Positions 1 to 7,178 of a stretch of 15,119 nucleotides of DNA are shown piece by piece. The notes below the pieces were generated by a model. It ran no database searches and was not told the origin of the DNA. It saw only the letters and a program-made list of their open reading frames with translations. Location: assembly GCA_002367255.1 (NCBI GenBank), contig DFBD01000056.1, positions 9,147 to 24,265 of the forward strand. Reading direction: 5' to 3'. The stretch comes from Rhodobacterales bacterium UBA3089. GTDB lineage: Bacteria > Pseudomonadota > Alphaproteobacteria > Rhodobacterales > Rhodobacteraceae. How positions within the stretch are numbered: the stretch's first letter is position 1; each line of letters starts with the position of its first letter. Position numbers and translations under genes: made by a program.

Positions 1-176
<176 letters not shown>

Positions 177-180
177 TTAG

Positions 181-200
181 AATAGCGGGATATAGCTATT
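181..200. promoter_or_regulatory. Inverted repeat in the ilvC / lrp divergent region
   Basis: AATAGC (181-186) and GCTATT (195-200) form a perfect 6-bp dyad with an 8-bp spacer, between the divergent ilvC and Lrp starts. This is the right place for an operator of an autoregulated Lrp-type protein. Further toward the Lrp gene, TGCG-plus-A-run words recur at 234, 247 and 265. A dyad this short could be chance in an AT-rich stretch, and I cannot assign a regulator from sequence alone. Confidence 0.3.
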
Positions 201-276
201 ATGCTCTTCATTAATTAGTTGATTTGATGTAAGTGCGTAAAGTTAATGCGCAAAAACATTCAAATGCGAGAAAATA

Positions 277-735
277 ATGCACGTTGATGACATTGACCGT
301 AAACTTCTTCGTCTTTTGCAAGATGATGCAACCCGATCTGTATCCGAACTGGCCGAACTGGCTAATATGTCGTCCGGCCCGGTTTGGCGGCGGCTTGAGA
401 AACTGGAGGCCGCGGGGGTGATCCTCGGACGGAAAGTGGAGATTGATTATGCTAAATTGGGGTACACGGTCTTGGTATTCTTGCGTATCACGCTGGATAA
501 AACCCAAGGTAATGCGTTCGATGAATTCATTAACGAAGCGCAAAAAATCCCCGAGGTCGAGGCCATTCAAACCTTGTTGGGGCGTGTCGATATCCGCATG
601 GATGTGCGCGCGCGTGATCTGAAGCACTATCAGGAAATCTACAAATCCGGCGTCTTGGCATTGCCGCACATAACGGATATCGAAGCCCTGATGCTGGTGT
701 CCGAGGTGAAAAATACCGAAAGGCTACCGATATGA
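277..735 (+). CDS. Lrp/AsnC family transcriptional regulator (first of tandem pair)
   Basis: This 152-residue protein has the classic Lrp layout. An N-terminal winged helix-turn-helix spans about residues 3-60 (IDRKLLRLLQDDATRSVSEL, then VWRRLEKLEAAGVI). A RAM/effector domain spans about 65-140, with the family's IPEVEAIQTLLGRVDIRMDV turn. Lrp/AsnC proteins bind DNA as dimers or octamers and usually sense amino acids. The ATG at 277 has a weak upstream GAGA. The gene ends at TGA 733-735, overlapping the ATG of the next regulator in an ATGA, so the two are translationally coupled. Divergence from ilvC points to control of branched-chain amino acid synthesis; that is inference. Family assignment is secure, effector unknown. 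Confidence 0.93.
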   Translation: MHVDDIDRKLLRLLQDDATRSVSELAELANMSSGPVWRRLEKLEAAGVILGRKVEIDYAKLGYTVLVFLRITLDKTQGNAFDEFINEAQKIPEVEAIQTLLGRVDIRMDVRARDLKHYQEIYKSGVLALPHITDIEALMLVSEVKNTERLPI

Positions 736-1190
736 TCGTTGATATTGACGAAATTGACCACGCGATTTTGCGGACACTGCAACAAGATGGCGGGCTTAGT
801 GCAAAGGATGTTGGCGGCAAGGTTGGCCTCTCGCAACCTGCGGCATGGCGACGAATTAAACGGCTTGAGGAGGCGGGGGTGATCCGTGGCCGCTCTATTA
901 TTTTGGATCGCGAAAAGTTGGGGTTTGATGTGGTCGTGTATCTGGGCGTGAAGTTGGTAACCAAAGGCCGTGTCAGTATCGAAGACTTTGAGCGCGCTGT
1001 TTGCGCTATTCCAGAGGTGCAACTGGTGCAACATGTTCTGGGGGTCTACGATTATCGCCTAAAGGTGGTTGCACGGGATTTGTCGGATTTTGAACGCATA
1101 TTACGGCGTAGAATCATGACCTTACCCGGTGTGGGTAATGTTGAATCAAACGTGCTGCTGTCTGAAGAAGTCGTAGGCACGACCACCTAG
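732..1190 (+). CDS. Lrp/AsnC family transcriptional regulator (second of tandem pair)
   Basis: Also 152 residues, with the same plan as its upstream neighbour: helix-turn-helix around residues 6-55 (AAWRRIKRLEEAGVI) and RAM domain from about 65 to 145 (IPEVQLVQHVLGVYDYRLKV). The two copies share short identical blocks (WRR, RLE-EAGVI-GR) but are clearly diverged, so this is an old paralogous pair that may form heteromers or sense different ligands. The ATG sits in an ATGA overlap with the first copy, and AAAGG lies 8 bases upstream. The TAG stop overlaps the stop of the convergent hydroxylase gene through a CTAG palindrome at 1187-1190, leaving no intergenic terminator. Confidence 0.93.
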   Translation: MIVDIDEIDHAILRTLQQDGGLSAKDVGGKVGLSQPAAWRRIKRLEEAGVIRGRSIILDREKLGFDVVVYLGVKLVTKGRVSIEDFERAVCAIPEVQLVQHVLGVYDYRLKVVARDLSDFERILRRRIMTLPGVGNVESNVLLSEEVVGTTT

Positions 1191-2392
1191 GCCCCCAATC
1201 CTGCTTTCATCGCCGCTTTGCGTAATGGGTCCAACCCGTACAGCATTTTTAGGCCTGTGCGCCTTAGATCCCGCAAGTTTTGCGATTCAGCCATAGCGGC
1301 GCGGTTCAAGACATCAACCCCTTTGATGCGTGCCGCCATATCCGGCCAGCGCGTGCTGTGATATTCTTTCAAAACTTCTGGTGCCCCGAAATCTTTACCT
1401 GTATCTCGCGCCTCGGTTGTTAACCGAACCAGCGTTGCCAAATCGGCAAGGCTCATGTTCAAACCCTGCGCCCCGATAGGTGGTATGACGTGCGCGGCCT
1501 CTGCCAGCAACGCAGTTCTGGGGCCGTAAAGATACGAGGCTCGCTGCGCGATGATCGGCCACAGGATACGTTTACTGGCGAGTTCCAACTTACCGACCAC
1601 ACCGCAAGCACGAAGGTTTAGTGCGGCGTTAAATTCAGCTTCGGGCATCTTTTGCAAACTATCCGCATTCGCCCCCGTATCCATCCAAACGACGGCGCAA
1701 TGGTGTACGCCATCCTGATCGGGTAGCGGTACAAGCGTGAATGGACCTCCGGATCGATGGATTTCAGTGGAGACATTTTCGTGTGGGTATTCGCAACGAA
1801 CATTGAAAACCAACGCTTTCTGCCCGTATCGCCAACTTTTAATATCAATACCAAGCTGTTCGCGGATTAGGGAATTGCGTCCATCCGCCGCTACAACCAT
1901 CTTGGCGCACACTTGGCGACCATCGGAAAGGTTAACCAATGCCTCGTTTGTGCGTGGGGTGATGCGGTTTACTTTGACCGGAGATTCAAGGCGTGCTGTT
2001 GGCAGCTCGGTGACATGCGCAACCATCTCGCGGCGCAGTAACCAGTTGGGCAGGTTATAGCCAAACGCCTCGCGGTCGATGTCATGGGCGTCAAAATTGG
2101 CTTGCTCGCGAATACCGTGATTTTCGCCGCCGGAATCTACAATTCGCATGATCCGCAAGGGGGCTGCGTATTTGTCCAGGCGTTGCCAAAGGCCGGATTG
2201 TTTCAGTAACGCGACGGAGGGTAGCAAAAACGCCGTACTTCGCAAATCTGCGCCAGCCGCGTTTATGTCTGTTACAGGAGGCACCGGATCAACGCAAATA
2301 GTGTCAAAACCCGCAGCGGCGAATGCAGCCGTGGCACATAGACCAGCGACGCCGCCGCCTGCAACCAGAATGTCTGTTTCTATGCGCTCCAT
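1187..2392 (-). CDS. UbiH/UbiF/COQ6-type FAD-dependent hydroxylase
   Basis: This 401-residue flavoprotein monooxygenase belongs to the ubiquinone-biosynthesis hydroxylase family. It has the FAD-binding GGGVAG motif at residues 12-17, the middle DG motif (AADGRNS, 168-174) and the C-terminal FAD motif AEAAHVIPPIGAQGLNMS at about 297-314. The last motif carries Glu (EAAH) where many relatives have GDAAH; I believe this variant is common in alphaproteobacterial members. The likely reaction is O2-dependent hydroxylation of the ubiquinone ring; which ring position cannot be told from sequence. The ATG at 2392 follows GCGAGGG about 6 bases upstream. It lies 11 bp after the HAD phosphatase gene, as one transcription unit. 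Confidence 0.85.
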   Translation of the reverse strand: MERIETDILVAGGGVAGLCATAAFAAAGFDTICVDPVPPVTDINAAGADLRSTAFLLPSVALLKQSGLWQRLDKYAAPLRIMRIVDSGGENHGIREQANFDAHDIDREAFGYNLPNWLLRREMVAHVTELPTARLESPVKVNRITPRTNEALVNLSDGRQVCAKMVVAADGRNSLIREQLGIDIKSWRYGQKALVFNVRCEYPHENVSTEIHRSGGPFTLVPLPDQDGVHHCAVVWMDTGANADSLQKMPEAEFNAALNLRACGVVGKLELASKRILWPIIAQRASYLYGPRTALLAEAAHVIPPIGAQGLNMSLADLATLVRLTTEARDTGKDFGAPEVLKEYHSTRWPDMAARIKGVDVLNRAAMAESQNLRDLRRTGLKMLYGLDPLRKAAMKAGLGA

Positions 2393-2403
2393 AGTGCCCT
2401 CGC

Positions 2404-3048
2404 TTACTTGACCAGCTGTCTCAGAAATGCGGCCAAATCTTCGGTTTGGTGGTGGACGTGCGGCGCAATTTCATGCGGCCCGACCAGCACGGTTGTCATG
2501 CCCATGTTGTGTGGAATGGCGAGGTTGCGGATATCATCCTCGAACATCGCGGCGCGGTTGGTGTTGATACCGTCGGCGGAAAAAATCTTCTGAAAAGCCG
2601 CCAGATCGGGTTTTGGGGCATAATCGGCATCTTCAACGCCATAAACAGCATCAAAAACCCCACCCAAACCGAGGGCATTTGAAACGCTTTCACCATGCGC
2701 CCGCGAACCGTTTGTGTAAATTATTTTCCGTCCGGGCAGAGCAGAGATTGCGGCGTGAAGATCTGGCGCAGCCTCGATATGACTTAAATCCAGTTGGTGA
2801 ACCTCGCGCAGATACGGATCAGGGTCGACGTTATGAACATGCATTAATCCGGCGAGGGTTGTGCCGTATTCTTCCCAGTATTTTCGTCGCAACATATGGG
2901 CCGTTGGCGCGTCTACATTCAACTCGCGCATGACATAATCGGCCATCAGTCGCTCGATCTGGTCAAAAAGGCGTACTTGAGGCGGATAGAGGGTGTTATC
3001 GAGGTCAAAGACCCAATAATCCACATGTGTAAAGGCATCGTAAGGCAT
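2404..3048 (-). CDS. HAD-superfamily pyrimidine 5'-nucleotidase-like phosphatase
   Basis: This 214-residue protein shows all HAD motifs: motif I DLDNT at 15-19 (nucleophile Asp15, acid/base Asp17), motif II TNGS at 112-115, motif III Lys in PKPD near 146, and motif IV FEDDIRNL at 169-176. The opening WVFDLDNTLYPP and the helical cap match the pyrimidine 5'-nucleotidase (SDT1-like) branch, which removes phosphate from UMP/CMP-type nucleotides. Substrate is inferred from the family only. The ATG at 3048 is preceded by GAGGTAAC. A small dyad, GGTAA-TTG-TTACC (3050-3062), overlaps that ribosome site. It heads the two-gene unit with the UbiH-like hydroxylase. Confidence 0.85.
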   Translation of the reverse strand: MPYDAFTHVDYWVFDLDNTLYPPQVRLFDQIERLMADYVMRELNVDAPTAHMLRRKYWEEYGTTLAGLMHVHNVDPDPYLREVHQLDLSHIEAAPDLHAAISALPGRKIIYTNGSRAHGESVSNALGLGGVFDAVYGVEDADYAPKPDLAAFQKIFSADGINTNRAAMFEDDIRNLAIPHNMGMTTVLVGPHEIAPHVHHQTEDLAAFLRQLVK

Positions 3049-3380
3049 TGGTAATTGTTACCTCGGTCGGGGCGCAGCGGCAACGGGATTCGAGGGGAAT
3101 ATGGCAACTAAACTCGACTGGGTTGGTTCACTTGGCAAAATCCGGAACATTCCTGTTGGACAGTTAAGAGCAGGCATATAGATGGTTATCTGGCGAGGAC
3201 CGAGGTTTTTGCGACCAACCCCGTTGAAGATGCGGTGCAATTGGCCATGAAGGTTTGACCGCTGCGGGGGTGCATAAAGCGTTCTTTACGCGGCGCGATG
3301 GTCAAGTACCGCCATGCATAGATAGCTTGCGAAAATCTTTACCCGATTGTAACCTTTAAGAAATCACAAAGGATTTACTG
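3049..3380. other. 332-bp gap between HAD phosphatase and GntR regulator
   Basis: No intact gene is convincing here. The stretch holds the start region of the HAD gene, a possible gene remnant (3101-3258, listed separately), and the leader of the GntR gene. In that leader CCTTT (around 3353) and AAAGG (around 3368) form a short dyad just before the ATG. A weak promoter-like pair TTGCGA (3327-3332) with TAACCT 17 bp downstream precedes the GntR gene, but its -10 matches poorly. No tRNA- or riboswitch-like structure was seen. Confidence 0.5.
3101..3258 (+). pseudogene. Possible frameshifted gene remnant
   Basis: From ATG 3101 the plus strand reads MATKLDWVGSLGKIRN then IPVGQLRAGI and stops at TAG 3179-3181. 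An AGGGG lies 3 bases before this ATG. In the next frame the sequence continues as HIDGYLARTEVFATNP then VEDAVQLAMKV and stops at TGA 3256-3258. The second part has protein-like composition and a plausible C-terminal helix. One single-base indel near 3175 would join the two into a roughly 50-residue chain. I do not recognise the family. It may be a degraded gene or coincidental open frames, so confidence is low. Confidence 0.25.
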
Positions 3381-4019
3381 ATGGGTGATGCGCCTACACA
3401 AAACAAAGATGCTTATTTTCTCGTTCTTGCAGCCATTGACGAAGGGGTCTATTTGCCCGGAGACCGTCTTGTTGAATCCGAATTGGCGGAGCGGTTTGGC
3501 GTTTCCCGTACACCGGTTCGCGAGGCTTTACAGCGGTTGGAGACGCAATCCGTTTTGGTTCGGGATGGGCGCTCTATGGTGGTTTCGTCGCTGGATCATA
3601 ATCAGCTCGGCGAACTATATGTCGTTCGGGCTGAATTGGAAGCCTTGGCGGCGCGTCTTGCCGCCCAACACGCCGCGCCGGAAGAAGTTCGGACCTTACG
3701 TGAAATGGTCACGCAAGACATGGCGATATTGGGAAACCCCCAACAATTATCCCGTGCCAATCGGCGGTTTCATCGACAGTTACACCTTGCCAGTCATAAC
3801 CGATATCTAATCCAACAGTTAGAGATGGTGCATCGAACAATGGCTTTGATGGCAACTACAACCTTTGCCGTAGAGGGGCGCGATTCTATGGCATTGGAGG
3901 AACACTCCGATATCGTAACCGCTATCGAGAATAGAGATGGCGATGCGGCCGCAGCAGCGTTGAAATCACATATTTCCATGGCGTACCAGACGCGTCTTAT
4001 GACGGATGCCAGCGGTTAA
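3381..4019 (+). CDS. GntR family regulator, FadR/FCD subfamily
   Basis: This 212-residue protein has an N-terminal winged helix-turn-helix at about residues 8-70, with the GntR signature LPGDRLVESELAERFGVSRT then PVREALQRLE. A C-terminal all-helical FCD ligand domain follows at about 75-205. The candidate metal/ligand residues of FCD proteins are present: His131 and His135 in NRRFHRQLH, His175 in EEHSDIV, and His197 near the end. Such proteins usually repress catabolic genes and respond to organic acids or sugar acids. No catabolic operon is adjacent, so the target is unknown. AAAGGA lies 7 bases before the ATG at 3381. The TAA stop directly abuts the stop of the convergent glycosyltransferase. 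Confidence 0.92.
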   Translation: MGDAPTQNKDAYFLVLAAIDEGVYLPGDRLVESELAERFGVSRTPVREALQRLETQSVLVRDGRSMVVSSLDHNQLGELYVVRAELEALAARLAAQHAAPEEVRTLREMVTQDMAILGNPQQLSRANRRFHRQLHLASHNRYLIQQLEMVHRTMALMATTTFAVEGRDSMALEEHSDIVTAIENRDGDAAAAALKSHISMAYQTRLMTDASG

Positions 4020-5747
4020 CTAGTCTTCATCATTGCGGCCATGAAAAGTTTTGTCCCAGTAAAACGGAGCCACGAACAGCTCCGCCATAGCTTTGTAAGC
4101 CGCGAGCATTCCTAACGGCCAATAGAATGGCAACGCGAGTATGTAGGGGGTTAGGTGACGCAAATGTTTGTGCATAGTGGCCAGCGAAATGGCTGTTAGC
4201 ATCACCAATTGACCGCTGATCATAATGATAGCGAAAATCCACCATAACACGCTTGGAATATCATCGATTGGAATGACGGGTATTGAAAAATGCGCCAGCC
4301 ATAAGGCCCAGAATATCGGAGCCGCCAAGAACGCGCTTAACCCGCCAAGCAGTATGACCTGAAAACTGATGAAACCGGTTAGGCCTAGATCGCGGAACAA
4401 TCTGGCGGGGTCTCGCATGTGGGTTGTCCATGTCATGGCAAAGCCTTTCAACCACCGTGATCGTTGGCGCACCCATGCCACGGGCTGGTTGTTCGCTTCT
4501 TCCCAAGTGGTGGTGTTAACCATTTCGCAACGATACCCTAAACGGGCCAGACGCATACCAAGGTCTGCATCCTCGGTTACATTATGAGCGTCCCAACCGC
4601 CAATCTCCTCTAAAATGGTTCGGCGAAAAAACACCGTTGTACCGCCAAGCGGGATTGGCAGGCCGATGTTCTGGATGCCTTTTAGAATAACGCGAAACCA
4701 AGTGGCGTACTCGATTGTGAAGCATCGCGAAATCCAGTTGCTTCGGCTGTTATAAAAATCCAGATACCCTTGCACGCAAGCGACATTCGCAGGTGCCGCC
4801 AGAAAATGATCGACGACTTTTAATATCTGGTCTGGGTCTGGGCGATCCTCGGCGTCGTAAATTCCGATTATGTCACCGATGCAGTAAGGCAAGGCATAGT
4901 TCATGGCTTTGGGTTTGGTCTGCAACCAGTCTTTGGGCACGGTTATACATTGGATGAATTCGGGGATGAAAAGGCGCGACATGGCATCTGCTGTTTGCAT
5001 ATCAACCTCTTCCAGCAGAAATTTAACCTCCAATAATTCGCGTGGATATTCCAGATTCTCCAGCGTAGCGATAAGGCTTGGCAGAACAGATTCCTCTTTG
5101 AATAGCGGAACAAGGAGGGTCACTTTCGGCTTTTGTCTATGTGCAGAAATACGGGTTGATTTTGCGGGCAACCAATACGGCAATGCGTTGTCTTTCCGCC
5201 ACGATAAAAGTGCTGTAAACCGCAGAAGCGTGGTGGCTAGATTAGCGGCCATTACCCATACTAATAGCCCGGACAACCACACATCGGGGAAGGCTGCGAG
5301 AGTGGTTGCAGTAAATAGTAAGCCTAATAAAATTGAGGGCCTAAAAGGGTTTGTTTGAAAGTTCCGGCAACTGTATTGTTCAGGGCAAAGGCTGTGCGCT
5401 GCTTCCAGTCTGGTTTTCGTTAAATTTGCGGTGATATATTGCCGGATAAGTTCTGGATCTGCTGCCACAAAGTTTGCGTGCCTGATCCCTTCGGGTAATT
5501 TCGGTGCGATGACTTCAGCTTTACCTGTTGCATAAACCAGCCGCTGACCAAACCTGCGCCAAGGGATGACCTGCGTAGTTAGTAGCTTGTCAAGATCTTC
5601 GCCTGCCAACAAGGTATTATCCGGTGGGGTGGCATTTAGATCAATCTGAAAATTGTCGTTATCCGTAACGAGGCTAACCGCAGGTAAAGGGGGGGGGCGC
5701 TTTACGTCTGGCTCGACAGGAGAATGATGTAAATTGATAATGGGCAC
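4020..5747 (-). CDS. Membrane glycosyltransferase family 2 with N-terminal GspE-like domain
   Basis: This 575-residue protein begins with GTG at 5747. Residues about 45-130 (VIPWRRFGQRLVYATGKAEV, then AADPELIRQYI and CPEQYSCR) resemble the GspE/MshE N-terminal-like domain found on some cellulose-synthase-like transferases. Two membrane segments lie near 138-158 and 160-182. The catalytic GT2 domain runs from about 208 to 440, with DAED at 298-301, EDAD at 392-395 and QRSRW at 428-432, the processive D, DxD, QxxRW pattern. Three or four further membrane segments lie between 457 and 555. It probably polymerises or exports a surface polysaccharide; the sugar is unknown. It lies downstream of carA but appears to have its own promoter with a CtrA-type box. 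No clear Shine-Dalgarno: only GAG, 8 bases upstream, within an inverted repeat. Confidence 0.88.
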   Translation of the reverse strand: MPIINLHHSPVEPDVKRPPPLPAVSLVTDNDNFQIDLNATPPDNTLLAGEDLDKLLTTQVIPWRRFGQRLVYATGKAEVIAPKLPEGIRHANFVAADPELIRQYITANLTKTRLEAAHSLCPEQYSCRNFQTNPFRPSILLGLLFTATTLAAFPDVWLSGLLVWVMAANLATTLLRFTALLSWRKDNALPYWLPAKSTRISAHRQKPKVTLLVPLFKEESVLPSLIATLENLEYPRELLEVKFLLEEVDMQTADAMSRLFIPEFIQCITVPKDWLQTKPKAMNYALPYCIGDIIGIYDAEDRPDPDQILKVVDHFLAAPANVACVQGYLDFYNSRSNWISRCFTIEYATWFRVILKGIQNIGLPIPLGGTTVFFRRTILEEIGGWDAHNVTEDADLGMRLARLGYRCEMVNTTTWEEANNQPVAWVRQRSRWLKGFAMTWTTHMRDPARLFRDLGLTGFISFQVILLGGLSAFLAAPIFWALWLAHFSIPVIPIDDIPSVLWWIFAIIMISGQLVMLTAISLATMHKHLRHLTPYILALPFYWPLGMLAAYKAMAELFVAPFYWDKTFHGRNDED

Positions 5748-5789
5748 AATGAATACTCGGTTGATTTACACCAGAGTATATTCATTGTG
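5745..5789. repeat. 45-bp inverted repeat over the glycosyltransferase start
   Basis: CACAATGAATACTC (5745-5758) pairs with GAGTATATTCATTGTG (5774-5789). The match is complete over 14 bp except for a two-base AT bulge in the second arm, with a 15-base loop. It lies in the 58-bp space between the carA stop and the glycosyltransferase and includes the GTG start at one edge and the likely -10 (TATACT) in the other arm. As carA read-through RNA it would fold into a hairpin hiding the GTG. No U-run follows it, so a classical terminator is unlikely. It could also be a protein-binding dyad. Confidence 0.75.
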
Positions 5790-5806
5790 CTTAACAGGTG
5801 GTTAAC
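5775..5806 (-). promoter_or_regulatory. Putative CtrA-type box and promoter of the glycosyltransferase
   Basis: TTAA-CAGGTGG-TTAAC at 5791-5806 (plus-strand reading) matches the published CtrA consensus TTAA-N7-TTAA(C) exactly. On the minus strand a good -10, TATACT (5780-5775), lies downstream and no good -35 is present. With transcription starting near 5768, the box would span about -23 to -37 and cover the -35 region, as in CtrA-activated promoters of Caulobacter. The box is also a dyad (TTAAC-aggtg-GTTAA), so another regulator is possible. No experimental support. Confidence 0.45.
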
Positions 5807-6991
5807 CTAGGCTTTCATAGCCTCAACGAAACGTTCGAACAGGTAATAGCTGTCTTGCGGACCGGGGGATGCCTCGGGGTGATACTGCACCGAAAAGACC
5901 GGACGGTTCGTCATATGGATACCGCAGTTGGACCCATCAAATAGCGAGATATGTGTTTCTTCCACGCCCGATGGCAGGCTTTGACTGTCCACCGCGAAAC
6001 CGTGGTTCATCGACGTAATCTCGACTTTGCCAGTGCTGTGTTCTTTGACCGGATGGTTTGCGCCATGATGGCCGTGGCTCATTTTCAATGTCTTTGCGCC
6101 AAGGGCCAGCGCCAACATCTGATGGCCAAGGCAAATGCCGAAAACGGGAATGTCAGCATCCAGCACACCTTTGATGGCAGGCACGGCATATTCACCTGTT
6201 GCGACCGGATCGCCCGGGCCGTTGGAAAGGAACACGCCTTCGGGATTATGTGCAAGAATTTCTTCGGCGGTAGCGGTCGCAGGTAACACCGTCACATCGC
6301 AGCCAGCCGAGGCAAGACAGCGCAAGATATTACGCTTTGCGCCGTAATCTATGGCAACAACCTTGTGTCCCTTTTCCGAACGTTTAGGAAAGCCATCAGG
6401 CCACGCCCAACGCATTTCATCCCATTGATAAGATTGCGTGCAGGTAACCTCTTTGGCCAGATCCATGCCCTCAAGTCCAGAAAAACCTTTGGCCTTGTCC
6501 AGCAACGCGTCCAAATCAAAGTCGCCGTCTTTGCGGTATTCCATCGCGACGTGCGGCGCACCCTGCATCCGGATCGCGCGTGTCAACCGCCGCGTATCAA
6601 TGCCGCCCACACCGATGCGCGAACGCTTTTCCATCCAGCCGGACAGGTTTTCCGTTGCGCGGTAGTTCGATGCTTCCGTCGGATCCCATTTAACGACGAT
6701 ACCTTCGGCAACCGGATCGCCGGTTTCGTCATCCTCGGGATTTACACCCGTGTTACCGATATGTGGGAAGGTGAAGGTCACGACTTGCCCCGCATATGAC
6801 GGGTCCGTCATGATTTCCTGATATCCGGTCATGGCTGTGTTGAAGCAAAGTTCGGCTATGGCCACGCCTTCGGCACCAAAGCCACGCCCGTAGAATATCT
6901 GGCCATCGGCCAAAACAATAACGGCTGTCGGGTGGGCATTGCTGTCAGGCGCGAGGGCTTGGGCCTGCTCGGACGGTGCGGCATTTGGCAT
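5807..6991 (-). CDS. carA: Carbamoyl-phosphate synthase small (glutaminase) subunit
   Basis: CarA hydrolyses glutamine and channels ammonia to CarB to make carbamoyl phosphate for pyrimidine and arginine synthesis. The N-terminal CPSase small-chain domain occupies roughly residues 20-160 (TGYQEIMTDPSYAGQ is typical). The class I glutamine amidotransferase domain follows, with nucleophile Cys287 in GICLGHQM and the His371/Glu373 pair in QYHPEA. Two ATGs, at 7000 and 6991, are in frame. AAAGGA directly abuts the first but is spaced about 8 bases from the second, so MPNAAPSEQ (394 residues) is preferred. carB is not in this window. A clear sigma70-type promoter lies upstream. Confidence 0.96.
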   Translation of the reverse strand: MPNAAPSEQAQALAPDSNAHPTAVIVLADGQIFYGRGFGAEGVAIAELCFNTAMTGYQEIMTDPSYAGQVVTFTFPHIGNTGVNPEDDETGDPVAEGIVVKWDPTEASNYRATENLSGWMEKRSRIGVGGIDTRRLTRAIRMQGAPHVAMEYRKDGDFDLDALLDKAKGFSGLEGMDLAKEVTCTQSYQWDEMRWAWPDGFPKRSEKGHKVVAIDYGAKRNILRCLASAGCDVTVLPATATAEEILAHNPEGVFLSNGPGDPVATGEYAVPAIKGVLDADIPVFGICLGHQMLALALGAKTLKMSHGHHGANHPVKEHSTGKVEITSMNHGFAVDSQSLPSGVEETHISLFDGSNCGIHMTNRPVFSVQYHPEASPGPQDSYYLFERFVEAMKA

Positions 6992-7018
6992 AATAATCAT
7001 CCTTTAGGAATTTGCCGG

Positions 7019-7047
7019 AAAATAGATTGACAACGCCCAGAGGTCAA
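7019..7047 (-). promoter_or_regulatory. Sigma70-type promoter of carA
   Basis: On the minus strand TTGACC (7047-7042) and TATTTT (7024-7019) are separated by exactly 17 bp. Transcription would start near 7012, leaving a leader of about 20 bases before the preferred ATG at 6991. There is no room for an attenuator. Confidence 0.7.
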
Positions 7048-7061
7048 GGAAAACGAAAAAG

Positions 7062-7112
7062 TTAAAAGTACTGCAACTACAACGTGTTAAGCCTTTTAAT
7101 GGTTATTGCAGT
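7062..7112. promoter_or_regulatory. Interleaved dyads between the carA and yqeY promoters
   Basis: TTAAAAG (7062-7068) has its complement CTTTTAA at 7093-7099. ACTGCAA (7070-7076) has its complement TTGCAGT at 7106-7112. The two dyads interleave rather than nest, and the last arm contains the -35 of the downstream promoter. They sit between the two divergent promoters, where a shared operator would be expected, but 7-bp dyads can arise by chance in AT-rich DNA. Confidence 0.3.
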
Positions 7113-7134
7113 TTACGATTTTTGTCGGTATATT
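7106..7134 (+). promoter_or_regulatory. Sigma70-type promoter of the GatB/YqeY gene
   Basis: TTGCAG (7106-7111) and TATATT (7129-7134) are separated by 17 bp. Transcription would start near 7141, giving a leader of about 38 bases that includes the GGAGGG ribosome site before ATG 7179. Confidence 0.7.
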
Positions 7135-7178
7135 CGGCCTCTTGTTGTAATTATACCGCCTATGGAGGGCGAACACAT

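Noticed and set aside
3058..3240. 60-residue minus-strand open frame in the gap upstream of the HAD gene
   Set aside because: No family-like motifs, no ribosome site at its start, and it runs into the HAD leader; the plus-strand remnant explains the open frame as well.
5745..5789. Intrinsic terminator of carA
   Set aside because: The hairpin stem is AT-rich and no run of U follows on the minus-strand RNA.
7122..7178. 19-residue N-terminal extension of the GatB/YqeY protein
   Set aside because: It would start inside the -10 spacer of a good promoter and is not family-like; ATG 7179 has a GGAGGG site.
6992..7178. Attenuator or riboswitch controlling carA
   Set aside because: The predicted leader is only about 20 bases and shows no anti-terminator or pyrimidine-responsive structure.
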